In this document: piece by piece, positions 1 to 8,580 of the stretch
How positions within the stretch are numbered: position 1 is the stretch's first letter
How the letters are laid out: each line of letters starts with the position of its first letter
From: Rhizobium halophilum
GTDB taxonomy: Bacteria; Pseudomonadota; Alphaproteobacteria; Rhizobiales; Rhizobiaceae
DNA length: 64,000 nucleotides
Assembly (NCBI RefSeq): GCF_021648825.1
Contig: NZ_JAKJHS010000005.1
Span: 186,001-250,000 of the forward strand
Direction: 5' to 3'
Program-made: the position numbers and the translations under genes
The notes under the pieces: generated by a model
Told to the model about the DNA's origin: nothing
Seen by the model: the letters and a program-made list of their open reading frames with translations, nothing else
Databases searched by the model: none

Positions 1-277
1 ATTTGGCAAGGAAGGAGGTTACCCGAGGAATGGCTCGCCAATGGTAGTGCGCATCGATCCGGTTGTTCAGCGCGTAGCGGAATATCATGCCGAATTGCTG
101 CGGAAAGCCATAAGGAACGACGCCTTCGCGCTGGATAAGTCCGGCATTTCCGTATGACGTCTCTTCGCCGGGGCCGCGGCGATCGACCAGCACCACCGAC
201 TTGCCCCGTCGCGCAAGCTGAAGTGCTGTGGAGACGCCGATGATGCCGGCGCCAAGAACGATCGCATCCGCTATCAT
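1..277 (-). CDS. FAD-dependent oxidoreductase, D-amino acid dehydrogenase-like (partial)
   Basis: The first 92 residues are present; the rest lies left of the window. The protein starts at the ATG complementary to 275-277 and opens with a Rossmann dinucleotide fold, motif GAGIIG at residues 9-14 and the acidic end of the second beta strand at VVLVD. This is typical of the DadA/glycine oxidase family, which oxidises amino acids with FAD. The following segment with SYGNAGLIQ is a recurrent DadA-like signature. The substrate cannot be told from this fragment. It is divergent from the phosphohexomutase gene at 455. Confidence 0.8.
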   Translation of the reverse strand, partial: MIADAIVLGAGIIGVSTALQLARRGKSVVLVDRRGPGEETSYGNAGLIQREGVVPYGFPQQFGMIFRYALNNRIDAHYHWRAIPRVTSFLAK

Positions 278-454
278 CTCTGGTCTTTCCAATCTCGTTG
301 TTGCCGGGGCGAACATGCCGAGGACGGTGCTGCGGTGCAACGGAAAAATCGTGCCGGCAACACATTCCAGCTCGACGGAGGCCGGATTGCCATCTTGATT
401 TGCTGGGCGAGGGCCTTAAGGCTTCCACTCCAATGCTTCAGGACTGGTGGTGAC

Positions 455-1882
455 ATGAAATTTGGAACAAGTGGCCTGAGGGGATTGTCTTCAGACCTCA
501 AAGGTCCGGCATCCTATCGCTATGCCGCTGCCTTCGGGCGATACCTTCTGGAAAGCGGTAAAGCAAAGCCCGGCGCCACGGTTCTTCTCGGCCGCGACTT
601 CAGGGACTCCAGTCCTGAGATTTCGTTCCGTTGCGCGAACGCCCTGAGAGATCTGTCTTTCGACGTGGTGGACTGTGGTACCGTCCCAACGCCAGCGTTA
701 GCTTTGCATGGGCTCGAAACCCAATCCGCATCGCTCATGGTCACGGGTTCGCACATTCCCGCCGATCGTAACGGGATCAAGTTCTATCGGCCAGATGGCG
801 AGATCGACAAGGACGACGAGGCCGCGATCAGCGCACTTGTGGCCTCTATCGATGATAAGGAAGAGACCCGAGCCACGACCGCTGTTGGAATGACGGACGA
901 ACTGTGCACCGGCCGTTTCCTGGAGCGGAACAAGATGCTCCTGCCTGTGAATGCGCTGAGTGGCTTCAGGGTCGGGGTCTACCAACATAGTACTGTTGCC
1001 CGCGATCTGTTGGTGGAAGTCCTTGCTCATTATGGCGCTGAAGTCTTGTCCTTCGGACGCTCAGACACCTTCATCCCGGTCGACACGGAAGCGGTCGGTG
1101 ACGACACGCGGAAGAAGCTCAGAGCTTGGGCCGCGGATTATGCACTAGATGCTATCGTCTCCGCAGACGGCGATGGCGACCGCCCCCTGGTTGCTGACGA
1201 AACAGGAGCTCCGATACGCGGAGACATAATTGGCCTCATCACAGCCCACGTCCTTGACGCAGACGTGGTGGTCACCCCGGTTACCTCAAATTCAGGCATC
1301 GAGGCTGCCGGGCGATTTGATGTAAGGCGGACGCGCGTCGGATCACCTTATGTCATCGCTGGTATGAACGAAGCGGTTGCCGCCGGAAAGAAGCGCGTCG
1401 TCGGCTTTGAAGCAAACGGGGGAGTCCTTCTCGGCAGCGATTTTATGATCAATGGCACCTTGCTAAAGACGCTGCCGACGCGCGATTGCTTTCTGCCGAT
1501 CTTGAGCCTTCTCTCCTATGCGCGCGAAAGGCGCATGCCGTTATCTGCTGTGGTAAGTTCCTTCGATCTTCCGGTTGCCGCATCCGACCGGCTGGAGAAC
1601 TTTCCCGTCGAGACCAGTGAAAAGCTCATGGCTTCTCTTCGCACAGATCATCAGGCGCTCCCCCGATTTCTGGCGCCGATCGGCGAGGTGGAGAATAGAG
1701 ATGATCTGGATGGCCTTCGTGTCACCTTGAAGGGCGGGCGCATCATCCATCTGAGGCCATCGGGTAATGCCCCGGAAATGAGGTGCTATGTAGAGGCGCA
1801 GACCGAGGAGGCCGCGACGGCGCTATTGGAAGCCGGGCTTAACCGCCTTCGTCAATGGCCGAACCTTCCCCCGGAGACGTGA
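455..1882 (+). CDS. phosphomannomutase / phosphoglucomutase family protein
   Basis: A 475-residue alpha-D-phosphohexomutase that should interconvert hexose 1- and 6-phosphates through a phosphoserine. Visible motifs in order: FGTSGLRG at residues 3-10; catalytic serine loop TGSHIPADRNG with Ser99; metal loop DGDGDRP at about 238-244; sugar loop FEANGG, replacing the commoner GEESGG; and phosphate loop RPSGNAPE near the C-terminus. The reading frame is open from 335, but homology begins at the ATG at 455, which follows a GGTGG-like ribosome site, so that start is preferred. Mannose versus glucose specificity is not decided. It lies beside stress and glucan genes, so a role in sugar-phosphate supply is possible. 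Confidence 0.85.
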   Translation: MKFGTSGLRGLSSDLKGPASYRYAAAFGRYLLESGKAKPGATVLLGRDFRDSSPEISFRCANALRDLSFDVVDCGTVPTPALALHGLETQSASLMVTGSHIPADRNGIKFYRPDGEIDKDDEAAISALVASIDDKEETRATTAVGMTDELCTGRFLERNKMLLPVNALSGFRVGVYQHSTVARDLLVEVLAHYGAEVLSFGRSDTFIPVDTEAVGDDTRKKLRAWAADYALDAIVSADGDGDRPLVADETGAPIRGDIIGLITAHVLDADVVVTPVTSNSGIEAAGRFDVRRTRVGSPYVIAGMNEAVAAGKKRVVGFEANGGVLLGSDFMINGTLLKTLPTRDCFLPILSLLSYARERRMPLSAVVSSFDLPVAASDRLENFPVETSEKLMASLRTDHQALPRFLAPIGEVENRDDLDGLRVTLKGGRIIHLRPSGNAPEMRCYVEAQTEEAATALLEAGLNRLRQWPNLPPET

Positions 1883-1891
1883 GGACGAACA

Positions 1892-1916
1892 GGAACATAT
1901 CTAGCCTCTCCGTGTT
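1892..1916 (+). promoter_or_regulatory. EcfG-type general stress promoter candidate
   Basis: GGAAC at 1892-1896 and GTT at 1914-1916 are separated by 17 bases. This matches the GGAAC-N18-TT pattern reported for RpoE2/EcfG sigma factors of Rhizobiales. It ends 25 bases before the start of the small membrane protein at 1942. Confidence 0.5.
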
Positions 1917-1941
1917 CGCAATGCAGCTAGGAAAGGTTTAG

Positions 1942-2076
1942 ATGAACATGCGCATCCTCGTGATTGCTCTCATCATCGTCGTGCTGGCGCTCCTGATGGT
2001 CGTGTGGCGACCATTCCAGCAAACAGTTATTGAGGAAGAGCCGGGCCAAGCACCGCCACACGCGATCGACCAGTGA
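1942..2076 (+). CDS. small single-pass membrane protein, 44 aa
   Basis: A 44-residue protein with a clear ribosome site (AGGAAAGG) ahead of the ATG. Residues 4-21 form one hydrophobic helix rich in Ile, Val and Leu, followed by a short acidic and proline-containing tail (EEEPGQAPPH). The N-terminus is probably cytoplasmic because Arg4 lies before the helix. No family is recognised. An EcfG-type motif 25 bases upstream suggests general stress control. The gene is too short for most automatic calls, but the start signal, composition and promoter make it likely real. Confidence 0.6.
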   Translation: MNMRILVIALIIVVLALLMVVWRPFQQTVIEEEPGQAPPHAIDQ

Positions 2077-2094
2077 CCAATCAGGAGACGCCGC

Positions 2095-2259
2095 TCATCG
2101 CTCAGTCTTCTTGCTGTAGTTGATGCGCGTCTCGCGAGAAGCATTGGCCAGATTGTCTTCTTCTTGCTCGAACGCCCCTTTTGGCTTGCCGGAGCCGACA
2201 GCGCCCTCACGTTCCATCTCCTGCTGCCGTTCTAAGTCACTTCTGTCTTTCCTGCCCAT
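2095..2259 (-). CDS. small charged hypothetical protein, 54 aa
   Basis: A hydrophilic 54-residue protein starting MGRKDRSDLERQQEMERE and ending in a basic tail (YSKKTER). The ribosome site GGGAGG sits 5 bases before the ATG. Its start overlaps the stop of the upstream 56-residue gene as TGATG, so the two are probably translationally coupled. No domain is recognised; the composition resembles small rhizobial stress-inducible proteins. Function unknown. Confidence 0.6.
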   Translation of the reverse strand: MGRKDRSDLERQQEMEREGAVGSGKPKGAFEQEEDNLANASRETRINYSKKTER

Positions 2260-2429
2260 CAAGGACCTCCCGCGACCGCGCCAGCGACAGCGGCGGCAAG
2301 TGCGACGATATCGATCTTGCCGCGTACCTCCAGAGCATCACCTTCACTCACTGTCAGCTTTCCCTGATCCTGAGCTGCCTGCCTTTTGAGTTCCGCACGG
2401 ATCGCGTCTTCTATTTTCTCTTCGAGCAT
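2259..2429 (-). CDS. small hypothetical protein, 56 aa
   Basis: A 56-residue protein with a charged N-terminal helix (MLEEKIEDAIRAELKRQAA) and a short Ala/Gly/Val-rich C-terminal segment (ALAAAVAGAVAGG) that could be a weak membrane anchor. A strong ribosome site (GGGAGG) precedes the ATG. Its stop overlaps the start of the 54-residue gene by one base. It lies 36 bases downstream of the MBL-fold hydrolase, so the three may share a transcript. Function unknown. Confidence 0.6.
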   Translation of the reverse strand: MLEEKIEDAIRAELKRQAAQDQGKLTVSEGDALEVRGKIDIVALAAAVAGAVAGGP

Positions 2430-2465
2430 CTGATGACCTCCCTAAGTTGCTTCGCCGTCAGGCAC

Positions 2466-3344
2466 TTATCGATACGCATTATTGCCGCTCTTTCCTGGAA
2501 AGGCCCGATCGAGGTCGTAGCGGGCCCCTTCCGGCACAGCGATCTCGCGGAAATTCGCCGCAAGTTCGCGAAGCTTGGCCGCCATGGCCGCTCCCTTGAC
2601 TGGTCGACCATGTCCGGAGATGAGGATGTCCGGGTCGAGCCTCGACAGCAGTTCGGCAGAATCCTCGGACAGCTCCCAGTCCGGTGTAAGATAACGCGGA
2701 GGGCCGTGGATTTCCGGCTTCTGCATCATGACTTCATAGGCGGACTCTTGACCTGTCGTGATCACAGCGTCGCCCGCGATCAAGGTGCGATCGCTGTCGC
2801 GCCATAGCGATATGTGTCCGGGTGTGTGGCCGGGAGTATGAAGCCATTTCCAGTTTGGCATGAAGGGCAGGCTTCCGTCTTCGGGCAGGCTTTTCAGTCG
2901 CGCGCCAACATTGACAGGAGACCGCGGATACAGCGGAGACAGCAATGACATGGCACCACCTCCGACCCATGGATCAGCCGGCGGATAGGCCGCTTCACCG
3001 TTCAAGTACGGCGCTTCCAGCGGATGCGCGTATACCGGTACGTCCCAATGCCGGGAAAGCTCCTCCACCGAGCCGGCGTGGTCAAAATGCGCGTGGGTCA
3101 TCACAATGGCGGCAGGACGCTTGTCTGCGAACCGTCGCTCCGCGCACTGCTGAATGGTGCTCTTGGACGTGGGCAGACCCGTGTCGATCAGGACCCACCC
3201 TTCTCGACCCGGTTGGCCGTAGAAGACAACGTTTGCGATGGATAATTTGCGGTATGAAAGGTCGTCTGCGAAAGCCTTGGTTCCGTCGTCACAATCGACA
3301 AGCGGAGCGAGATCGGCGTCCGAGAGCGCCAGTTGGTTCGTCAT
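2466..3344 (-). CDS. MBL-fold metallo-hydrolase
   Basis: A 292-residue metallo-beta-lactamase-fold hydrolase. The zinc-binding signature THAHFDH lies at about residues 83-89. A further metal histidine lies in HTPGHTPGH near 170, the bridging Asp in IAGDAV near 190, and the last His in ISGHGRP near 246. The layout fits the glyoxalase II / lactonase-like branch. There is no signal peptide, so it is probably cytoplasmic. The substrate is not predictable. The two tiny genes follow it on the same strand. Confidence 0.85.
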   Translation of the reverse strand: MTNQLALSDADLAPLVDCDDGTKAFADDLSYRKLSIANVVFYGQPGREGWVLIDTGLPTSKSTIQQCAERRFADKRPAAIVMTHAHFDHAGSVEELSRHWDVPVYAHPLEAPYLNGEAAYPPADPWVGGGAMSLLSPLYPRSPVNVGARLKSLPEDGSLPFMPNWKWLHTPGHTPGHISLWRDSDRTLIAGDAVITTGQESAYEVMMQKPEIHGPPRYLTPDWELSEDSAELLSRLDPDILISGHGRPVKGAAMAAKLRELAANFREIAVPEGARYDLDRAFPGKSGNNAYR

Positions 3345-3418
3345 GGTGATCTCCTAGAAGCAAGCCCTCCCGACAGCCGCTCGGCTCCAGCGATTTCGCG
3401 GCGGTCGCTGCGGCGATC

Positions 3419-3559
3419 TCAGTTGCTGTCTTTTTGCTCCTTGTCCCGCTTTCTTTCGTGGTCCTCCTTGGGCTCCCTTTCCGTCAGATGCGGCCGTTGA
3501 ACGTCTCGCAGGTCCAAGGCGCCGCCAGTTGTCGTCTGAGGTTTGGATTGTTCCGTCAT
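3419..3559 (-). CDS. small highly charged hypothetical protein, 46 aa
   Basis: A 46-residue very hydrophilic protein: a Thr/Gln-rich N-terminus, then a run dominated by Glu, Lys, Asp and Arg. It is likely disordered. The ATG at 3559 follows a ribosome site (GGAG, 8 bases upstream); the longer open frame to 3700 has no such site. An EcfG-type motif lies at 3584-3608, just upstream on the same strand, so stress induction is likely. No family recognised. Confidence 0.6.
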   Translation of the reverse strand: MTEQSKPQTTTGGALDLRDVQRPHLTEREPKEDHERKRDKEQKDSN

Positions 3560-3583
3560 GGTTGCATCTCCTTGCTCTGCGCC

Positions 3584-3608
3584 AACAGCGTGACAGGGAA
3601 ATTGTTCC
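3584..3608 (-). promoter_or_regulatory. EcfG-type general stress promoter candidate
   Basis: On the minus strand, GGAAC (3608-3604) and GTT (3586-3584) are separated by 17 bases. It lies 25 bases upstream of the 46-residue gene. The spacing is the same as in the motif at 1892. Confidence 0.5.
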
Positions 3609-3692
3609 TCTTCTAAGAGGTTCATGATCCGGATCGGAACCTTCGTCAGCGGCGGAGGTTCAAGAGGAGATTTATCAAGGGCGGCAGTTTCA

Positions 3693-5606
3693 ATGAGCAA
3701 GAAGAGTTCGGCAGACGTGCCGAGTGCGGATTTTGATCGATTGGCCTCAGCCTACGGCATTCCTCCAGACTATGAGGATCTTCAGGGCGAGGTGAGAGCG
3801 GTGCCGAAAGCGACGCGGCGCCGGATCCTCGACGCTTTGGACGTTCCAGATGATCTTGATGCAATGGGTGCCGAAGTAGAGAAGCTCAAGCCACCTCAGC
3901 TCAAGCTCAATGGGCAAACCTCCTGCTACTTGCCGGAGTTCCTGTCTGAAGGACCGATCTGGGGAATCTCTTTGCAGCTATACGAGCTTCGCTCCCGCCG
4001 TAACTGGGGGATCGGAGATTTTGCGGACCTCAGACAGACGTGCGGGATTGCGGCATCTGCGGGAGCCGATTTTATCGGGCTGAGCCCTCTGCACGCGCTC
4101 TTCCTTGGAGAGCCGGAACGTTGCAGTCCCTACTCCCCGTCCAGCCGCATCTTTCTGAGTCCGCTTTATATCGCTGTCGATGAGGTTGATGGTTTCGAAG
4201 CGGCCTGGCCCGATCCCCAGGAACTGGAGAGGCTTCGTGAGCAAGAGGTTGTAGATTATCGAGGCGTAACGCGTCTCAAGCTCAACGTGTTGCGACGGAT
4301 CTGGAATGCCAGGGAGCCGAATAGGGACGCGATCGAGTACGAGAACTTCAAGAACGATAGAGGCGACGATCTCAGACGGCACGCTCTCTTCGAGGCTCTT
4401 TCGCTCCATCTGACGGATCTCGGCCATGGCAGCGGCTGGTCGCAGTGGCCTTCCGAATTCCGGGAATGGGACAGCCCTGCTGTCCGCCATTTTGCCGAAA
4501 TGCATGCGGGGGAGGTCGAGTTTCATACCTGGTTGCAGTGGCTCGCCGCCAAGCAGCTTGCAGAGGTTACAGAAGAAGCTAGGCGCTTGGGAATGCGCGT
4601 CGGCCTCTACTTCGACCTCGCTGTTGGAGAAGCGCCGGACGGATCTTCGACATGGGGCACGCCCGATCTGGCTTTGCCCGGTCTGCGCGTTGGTGCCCCC
4701 CCCGACGTCTTCAGCACCAGCGGCCAGGACTGGGGACTTGTCGCTCTTTCCCCTATGGCGCTCCAGGCTCGGAAGATGCGCCCGTACAGGGATCTCATCG
4801 ACGCATCCATGCGCTTTGCAGGCGCCCTAAGAATCGACCACGCCATGGGAATTTGGCAGCTCTTTCTTTTGCCGGAAGGAGAGACGCCAGCTGTGGGCGG
4901 ATACCTCCGCTATCCATTCGCGGACATGGTTGCCGCTTTGGCTTCCGTCAGTCATGCCCGTCGCAGCATTGTCATTGGCGAGGACCTTGGCAACGTGCCA
5001 GACGGCTTCCGCGAGGTCATGGAAGAGGCGCAGATCCTCGGTTACCGCGTCCTCTACTTCGAAGAGGCTGCTCCTGAGGGTTTCGATGTAAGCGGCATCA
5101 CACGCCTTTCGCTGGCCTGCCTGTCGACGCACGATCTGCCGCCTTTGATCGGCTGGTGGCGCGGCGACGACATCGATCTCGCGCTTAAATTTGGACTGAC
5201 GGAGCAGGGCGCCGCGGTGGAGGCGAGGAGGGAGCGGGCGAAGCGCCGCGAGAGCCTTCTGGCGGGCCTGCAGACGGCGGGTTTGTCAGATCCGGAAGAT
5301 GTAGCCGCGACCTCCGATGACACCCAATGCGAGATCTCGCAGGAGGTGATCATTGCCATGCACCGCCTTCTGGCAAGAACCCCAAGTCTCATGGTCGCCG
5401 TGCGGCTTGCAGACCTGGTGGGTGAGGATCAGCCAACGAACGTACCGGGAACTTCCGATGCTTACCCCAATTGGCGCCGGAAGCTCCGCCTGCCAGTAGA
5501 GGAGATGGCTGAAAGTTCGCTGTTCCGGCAAATCGTACAGGGAGTTGCGGCCGAGAGACCGAAACCCGATCACTCGAAGCAGGAACCGCTAGCGGTCAAT
5601 CGCTGA
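3693..5606 (+). CDS. malQ: 4-alpha-glucanotransferase (amylomaltase)
   Basis: A GH77 enzyme of about 637 residues that transfers alpha-1,4-glucan segments between maltooligosaccharides and releases glucose. Catalytic motifs are clear: nucleophile Asp in ALRIDHAMG, acid/base Glu in IGEDLGNVP, and transition-state Asp in STHDLPP. PYSPSSR and YFDLAVGE are further family landmarks. The N-terminal extension is longer than in the shortest amylomaltases. Start is uncertain: 3693 follows a GGCGG site at good distance, while 3624 adds 23 residues. It converges with, and overlaps by 11 bases, the M42 peptidase gene. Its place beside osmolyte genes fits glycogen/trehalose turnover in stress. Confidence 0.9.
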   Translation: MSKKSSADVPSADFDRLASAYGIPPDYEDLQGEVRAVPKATRRRILDALDVPDDLDAMGAEVEKLKPPQLKLNGQTSCYLPEFLSEGPIWGISLQLYELRSRRNWGIGDFADLRQTCGIAASAGADFIGLSPLHALFLGEPERCSPYSPSSRIFLSPLYIAVDEVDGFEAAWPDPQELERLREQEVVDYRGVTRLKLNVLRRIWNAREPNRDAIEYENFKNDRGDDLRRHALFEALSLHLTDLGHGSGWSQWPSEFREWDSPAVRHFAEMHAGEVEFHTWLQWLAAKQLAEVTEEARRLGMRVGLYFDLAVGEAPDGSSTWGTPDLALPGLRVGAPPDVFSTSGQDWGLVALSPMALQARKMRPYRDLIDASMRFAGALRIDHAMGIWQLFLLPEGETPAVGGYLRYPFADMVAALASVSHARRSIVIGEDLGNVPDGFREVMEEAQILGYRVLYFEEAAPEGFDVSGITRLSLACLSTHDLPPLIGWWRGDDIDLALKFGLTEQGAAVEARRERAKRRESLLAGLQTAGLSDPEDVAATSDDTQCEISQEVIIAMHRLLARTPSLMVAVRLADLVGEDQPTNVPGTSDAYPNWRRKLRLPVEEMAESSLFRQIVQGVAAERPKPDHSKQEPLAVNR

Positions 5607-6768
5607 CGGTACGGGAGACAGTCTCTACAGCAGCTGGACCGGGTGCCGGCTGGTCCGCCAGCTCGGTAGGCTGATGGGTGAAGCCCTCGAGCCCTGAGAG
5701 TGCCTGCAGATCTCGTTTGATCTCCACGGGGCTGACTGCAAAGGCTCCCACTAGCTTCGCGACGGATACGAGCGCGTTTGTGTGAATGCGCTCATATCCG
5801 TGGGATGCGTCGACGCCAAAGGTGACAAGAGAGGTGCGAACGTCATGGCCGGCTTCGATTGCCGAGGCCGAATCCGAGCGGTAGTACCGGAACACATCCT
5901 TCTGGAAGGGTATCTGCTCGGCCTTGCAAAGGTCCACCAGCTTCTTCGTCAGGTGATAGTCGAAGGGCCCCGATTGATCCGCCATCGCAATCGTGACGCC
6001 GAATTCGGACGAGTTTTGGCCAGGGGCTGTGGTGCCGTTGTCTATGGTCAACATGGACGCCACGTCGCCCGTGATGACAGAAGATGCACCCACGCCGACT
6101 TCCTCGGCAATCGTGAAAAGCCAATGCGTGTCAACCGGAGTGCTCGCTCCCGCCCGCTCCAAAGCTTCAATGGCTGCAAGCGCGATCGCTACTCCGGCCT
6201 TGTCATCCAGGTGGCGGGAATTGATAAACCCGTTGTCGAGGAATTCCGGTGATGGGTCGATTGCGACAATATCGCCGATGTCGATGCCGAGATTAAGCGT
6301 CTGCTCTTTTGACTGAGTGACCGCGTCGATCCGCAACTCCAGGTATCGCCAGCCTACAGGAAGCGTATCCACCTCGTCATTGAAGGTGTGGCCTGACGCC
6401 TTCAAAGGCAGAATAGTACCTCGAAAGCTTCCTCTGCTGCTGAAAATAGTAACCCGCGCGCCTTCCGCAAATCGGGCGGACCAGTGACCGATAGGGACCA
6501 GTTCAAGGCGACCGTTGTCTTTGATGTATTTCACCTGTGCGCCCAGCGTATCCAGATGGGTCACCATCGCGCGCGCTCCGCGGCGCCGGCTACCCTGGCG
6601 GATGGCTCGTATCGCACCCCGACGGGTCAGTTCCGGGCGCAGCCCCAACCGCTCAAGTTCTCGCGAGCAGTGATGAACGATCTCGTCAGTGTAGCCGGTG
6701 GGACTGGCTATTGAGAGAAGCGCTTTCAGCTGTTCGAGGAGATAGGTCTCGTCGATATCGATGGTCAT
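5596..6768 (-). CDS. M42-family peptidase of the NAGGN osmoprotectant operon
   Basis: A 390-residue zinc aminopeptidase-like protein. Metal and catalytic landmarks: HLDTLGAQV (first His-x-Asp), DDKAGVAIAL (bridging Asp), IAEEVGVGAS (Glu-Glu pair), and TIDNGTT followed by a C-terminal YRSDSASA segment. This clade is routinely found as the third gene after asnO and ngg in NAGGN clusters, for example in Pseudomonas. It may trim or recycle the dipeptide, but that is inference. It starts 3 bases after the ngg stop, so it is the last gene of the operon. Confidence 0.88.
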   Translation of the reverse strand: MTIDIDETYLLEQLKALLSIASPTGYTDEIVHHCSRELERLGLRPELTRRGAIRAIRQGSRRRGARAMVTHLDTLGAQVKYIKDNGRLELVPIGHWSARFAEGARVTIFSSRGSFRGTILPLKASGHTFNDEVDTLPVGWRYLELRIDAVTQSKEQTLNLGIDIGDIVAIDPSPEFLDNGFINSRHLDDKAGVAIALAAIEALERAGASTPVDTHWLFTIAEEVGVGASSVITGDVASMLTIDNGTTAPGQNSSEFGVTIAMADQSGPFDYHLTKKLVDLCKAEQIPFQKDVFRYYRSDSASAIEAGHDVRTSLVTFGVDASHGYERIHTNALVSVAKLVGAFAVSPVEIKRDLQALSGLEGFTHQPTELADQPAPGPAAVETVSRTVSD

Positions 6769-6771
6769 GGA

Positions 6772-8580
6772 TTACATTTTCCCCAAAGCGAGGCTTGCGG
6801 CGCGATGGCCGGACAAGGGAAAGAGAAGGTCAAGGAACCGTTCCGCCGTCGGCTGCGGCTCATGATTGGCAAGCCCCGGCCGCTCATTTGCTTCAATGAA
6901 GACATAGTCAGGATCCGTCGGGCTGCGAACCATGAAGTCGATACCCACAACAGGAATATTGATTGCTCGAGCAGCCTTTACTGCTGCCTCGACAAGCCTG
7001 GGGTGGGCGATCTCCGTCACATCATGAATCGAGCCGCCCGTATGGAGATTCGCCGCCTTCCGGACCACCACCTCACGGCCTGCCTCCAGAACCGAATCCA
7101 GCGTCAGGTCATTCAATCGCAGGCATCGCTCCGTCTCGGCGTCCATGGGAATGCGGCTTTCCCCGCCGGTTGCAGCGGCACGGCGCCGGGACTGCGCCTC
7201 GATGAGGCTGCGAATGGTTTGGCGACCGTCGCCTGTGACGTAAGGCGGCCTGCGTACGGCTGCGGCAACCAGCTTGAAGTCGATCACCACAAGGCGCAGA
7301 TCCTCGCCTTCGAAGCAGGCCTCGATAAGGACGCGGTCGCAAACTTCGCGGGCGGTACTGATTGCACGTTTCACAGCGTCGAATTCGTCAAGGCCAACTG
7401 CCACGCCGCGTCCCTGTTCGCCACGTGCGGGCTTTACCACCACCCGCCCGTGCTTCTCCAGGAACTGGGCGAGTTTGGCATCATCATCTGTCGCCGTCAT
7501 CTGCTCCGGCACAACCAGGCCGGCTCCCTCAACGACGCGTCGTGTCACAGCCTTGTCGTCGCAGATGGACATGGCCACGCCCGAGGTGAGCTCGGAGAGG
7601 CTTTCGCGGCAGTGGACGGAGCGTCCCCCTTGCGATAGCCGAAAGAAGCCGCCTTCGGCATCGGTGATCTCCACATGAACGCCACGCCGGCGTGCCTCGT
7701 CGACAATAAGGCGCGCATAGGGGTTGAGCACGTCGTAAGCCTCTAGAGGTCGCGCATAAAGCCGCTCGTTGATCGAGTTTTTACGCTTGATCGCGAAGGC
7801 CTGGATGCGACGGAAGTGCAGCTTCTCGTAGAGGCGAATAGCCTGATCGTTATCGTGCAGAACGGAAAGGTCCATGCAGGCAGCGCCACGCGCCTTGAAG
7901 TGTTCCGCCAGTCGCCGAACAAGCGCCTCTCCTATGCCCGGATGGCGCGCCTGTGGATCAACCGCGAGGCACCAAAGGGAGGATCCCTGTTCAGGATCGT
8001 TGAAGGCCCGCCGGTGATCGATTCCAGTGACGGTGCCTACGATTTCCCCCGTGTTCTCGTCCTCCGCCACAAGATAGGTGATTGAACGATTGTCGCGATT
8101 TGACCAAAAGAAATCCGGGCGGACAGGGACCATATTGCGTGCCGCGTAGATGCGATTGACGGCCTCCGCATCGGCTTCGGATGAGAGGCGACGTATGAAG
8201 AAGCCGCGTGGCTGCTTGCGGCTGCTGCGATAGGTCGCCAAATCGAGGCGAAACGTATGTGACGGATCAAGAAATAGCTCTTGGGGTGCTGTGGCGAGCA
8301 CAACATGCGGATCGCCGACATAGATCGCAATGTCACGATGTTCGGGAGCCTCCTGACGCAGCGCGGAGATCAACTGGGTGGGATCCTTGAAGGTCTGCGC
8401 GAACAGGAGCCGACCCCATCCGCAGTCTACCTGCGCTGCTTCCTCAGGAATGGCTCTTTCGGGCCCCCCTTGGTGGCCGTGACTTGAGTAGTCGACCCGC
8501 TGCCGCAGTCGGTGCGCCACGGATTTGGCGGATCGGAAGCGTCCCTTGTCCTCGCCTATGGTCTTTGCCATGGTGTTCAT
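6772..8580 (-). CDS. ngg: N-acetylglutaminylglutamine synthetase
   Basis: A two-domain protein of 602 residues. Residues of about 120-270 form a GNAT acetyltransferase (VDPQARHPGIGEALVRRL is the acetyl-CoA loop). About 290-590 form an ATP-grasp ligase (VVKPARGEQGRGVAVGL for ATP, then FIEANERPGL for the metal). Together they should acetylate and join glutamines to make N-acetylglutaminylglutamine, the precursor of the osmolyte NAGGN first described in Sinorhizobium meliloti. The ATG at 8580 overlaps the asnO stop as ATGA, so it is preferred over an in-frame codon 21 bases upstream. Confidence 0.92.
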   Translation of the reverse strand: MNTMAKTIGEDKGRFRSAKSVAHRLRQRVDYSSHGHQGGPERAIPEEAAQVDCGWGRLLFAQTFKDPTQLISALRQEAPEHRDIAIYVGDPHVVLATAPQELFLDPSHTFRLDLATYRSSRKQPRGFFIRRLSSEADAEAVNRIYAARNMVPVRPDFFWSNRDNRSITYLVAEDENTGEIVGTVTGIDHRRAFNDPEQGSSLWCLAVDPQARHPGIGEALVRRLAEHFKARGAACMDLSVLHDNDQAIRLYEKLHFRRIQAFAIKRKNSINERLYARPLEAYDVLNPYARLIVDEARRRGVHVEITDAEGGFFRLSQGGRSVHCRESLSELTSGVAMSICDDKAVTRRVVEGAGLVVPEQMTATDDDAKLAQFLEKHGRVVVKPARGEQGRGVAVGLDEFDAVKRAISTAREVCDRVLIEACFEGEDLRLVVIDFKLVAAAVRRPPYVTGDGRQTIRSLIEAQSRRRAAATGGESRIPMDAETERCLRLNDLTLDSVLEAGREVVVRKAANLHTGGSIHDVTEIAHPRLVEAAVKAARAINIPVVGIDFMVRSPTDPDYVFIEANERPGLANHEPQPTAERFLDLLFPLSGHRAASLALGKM

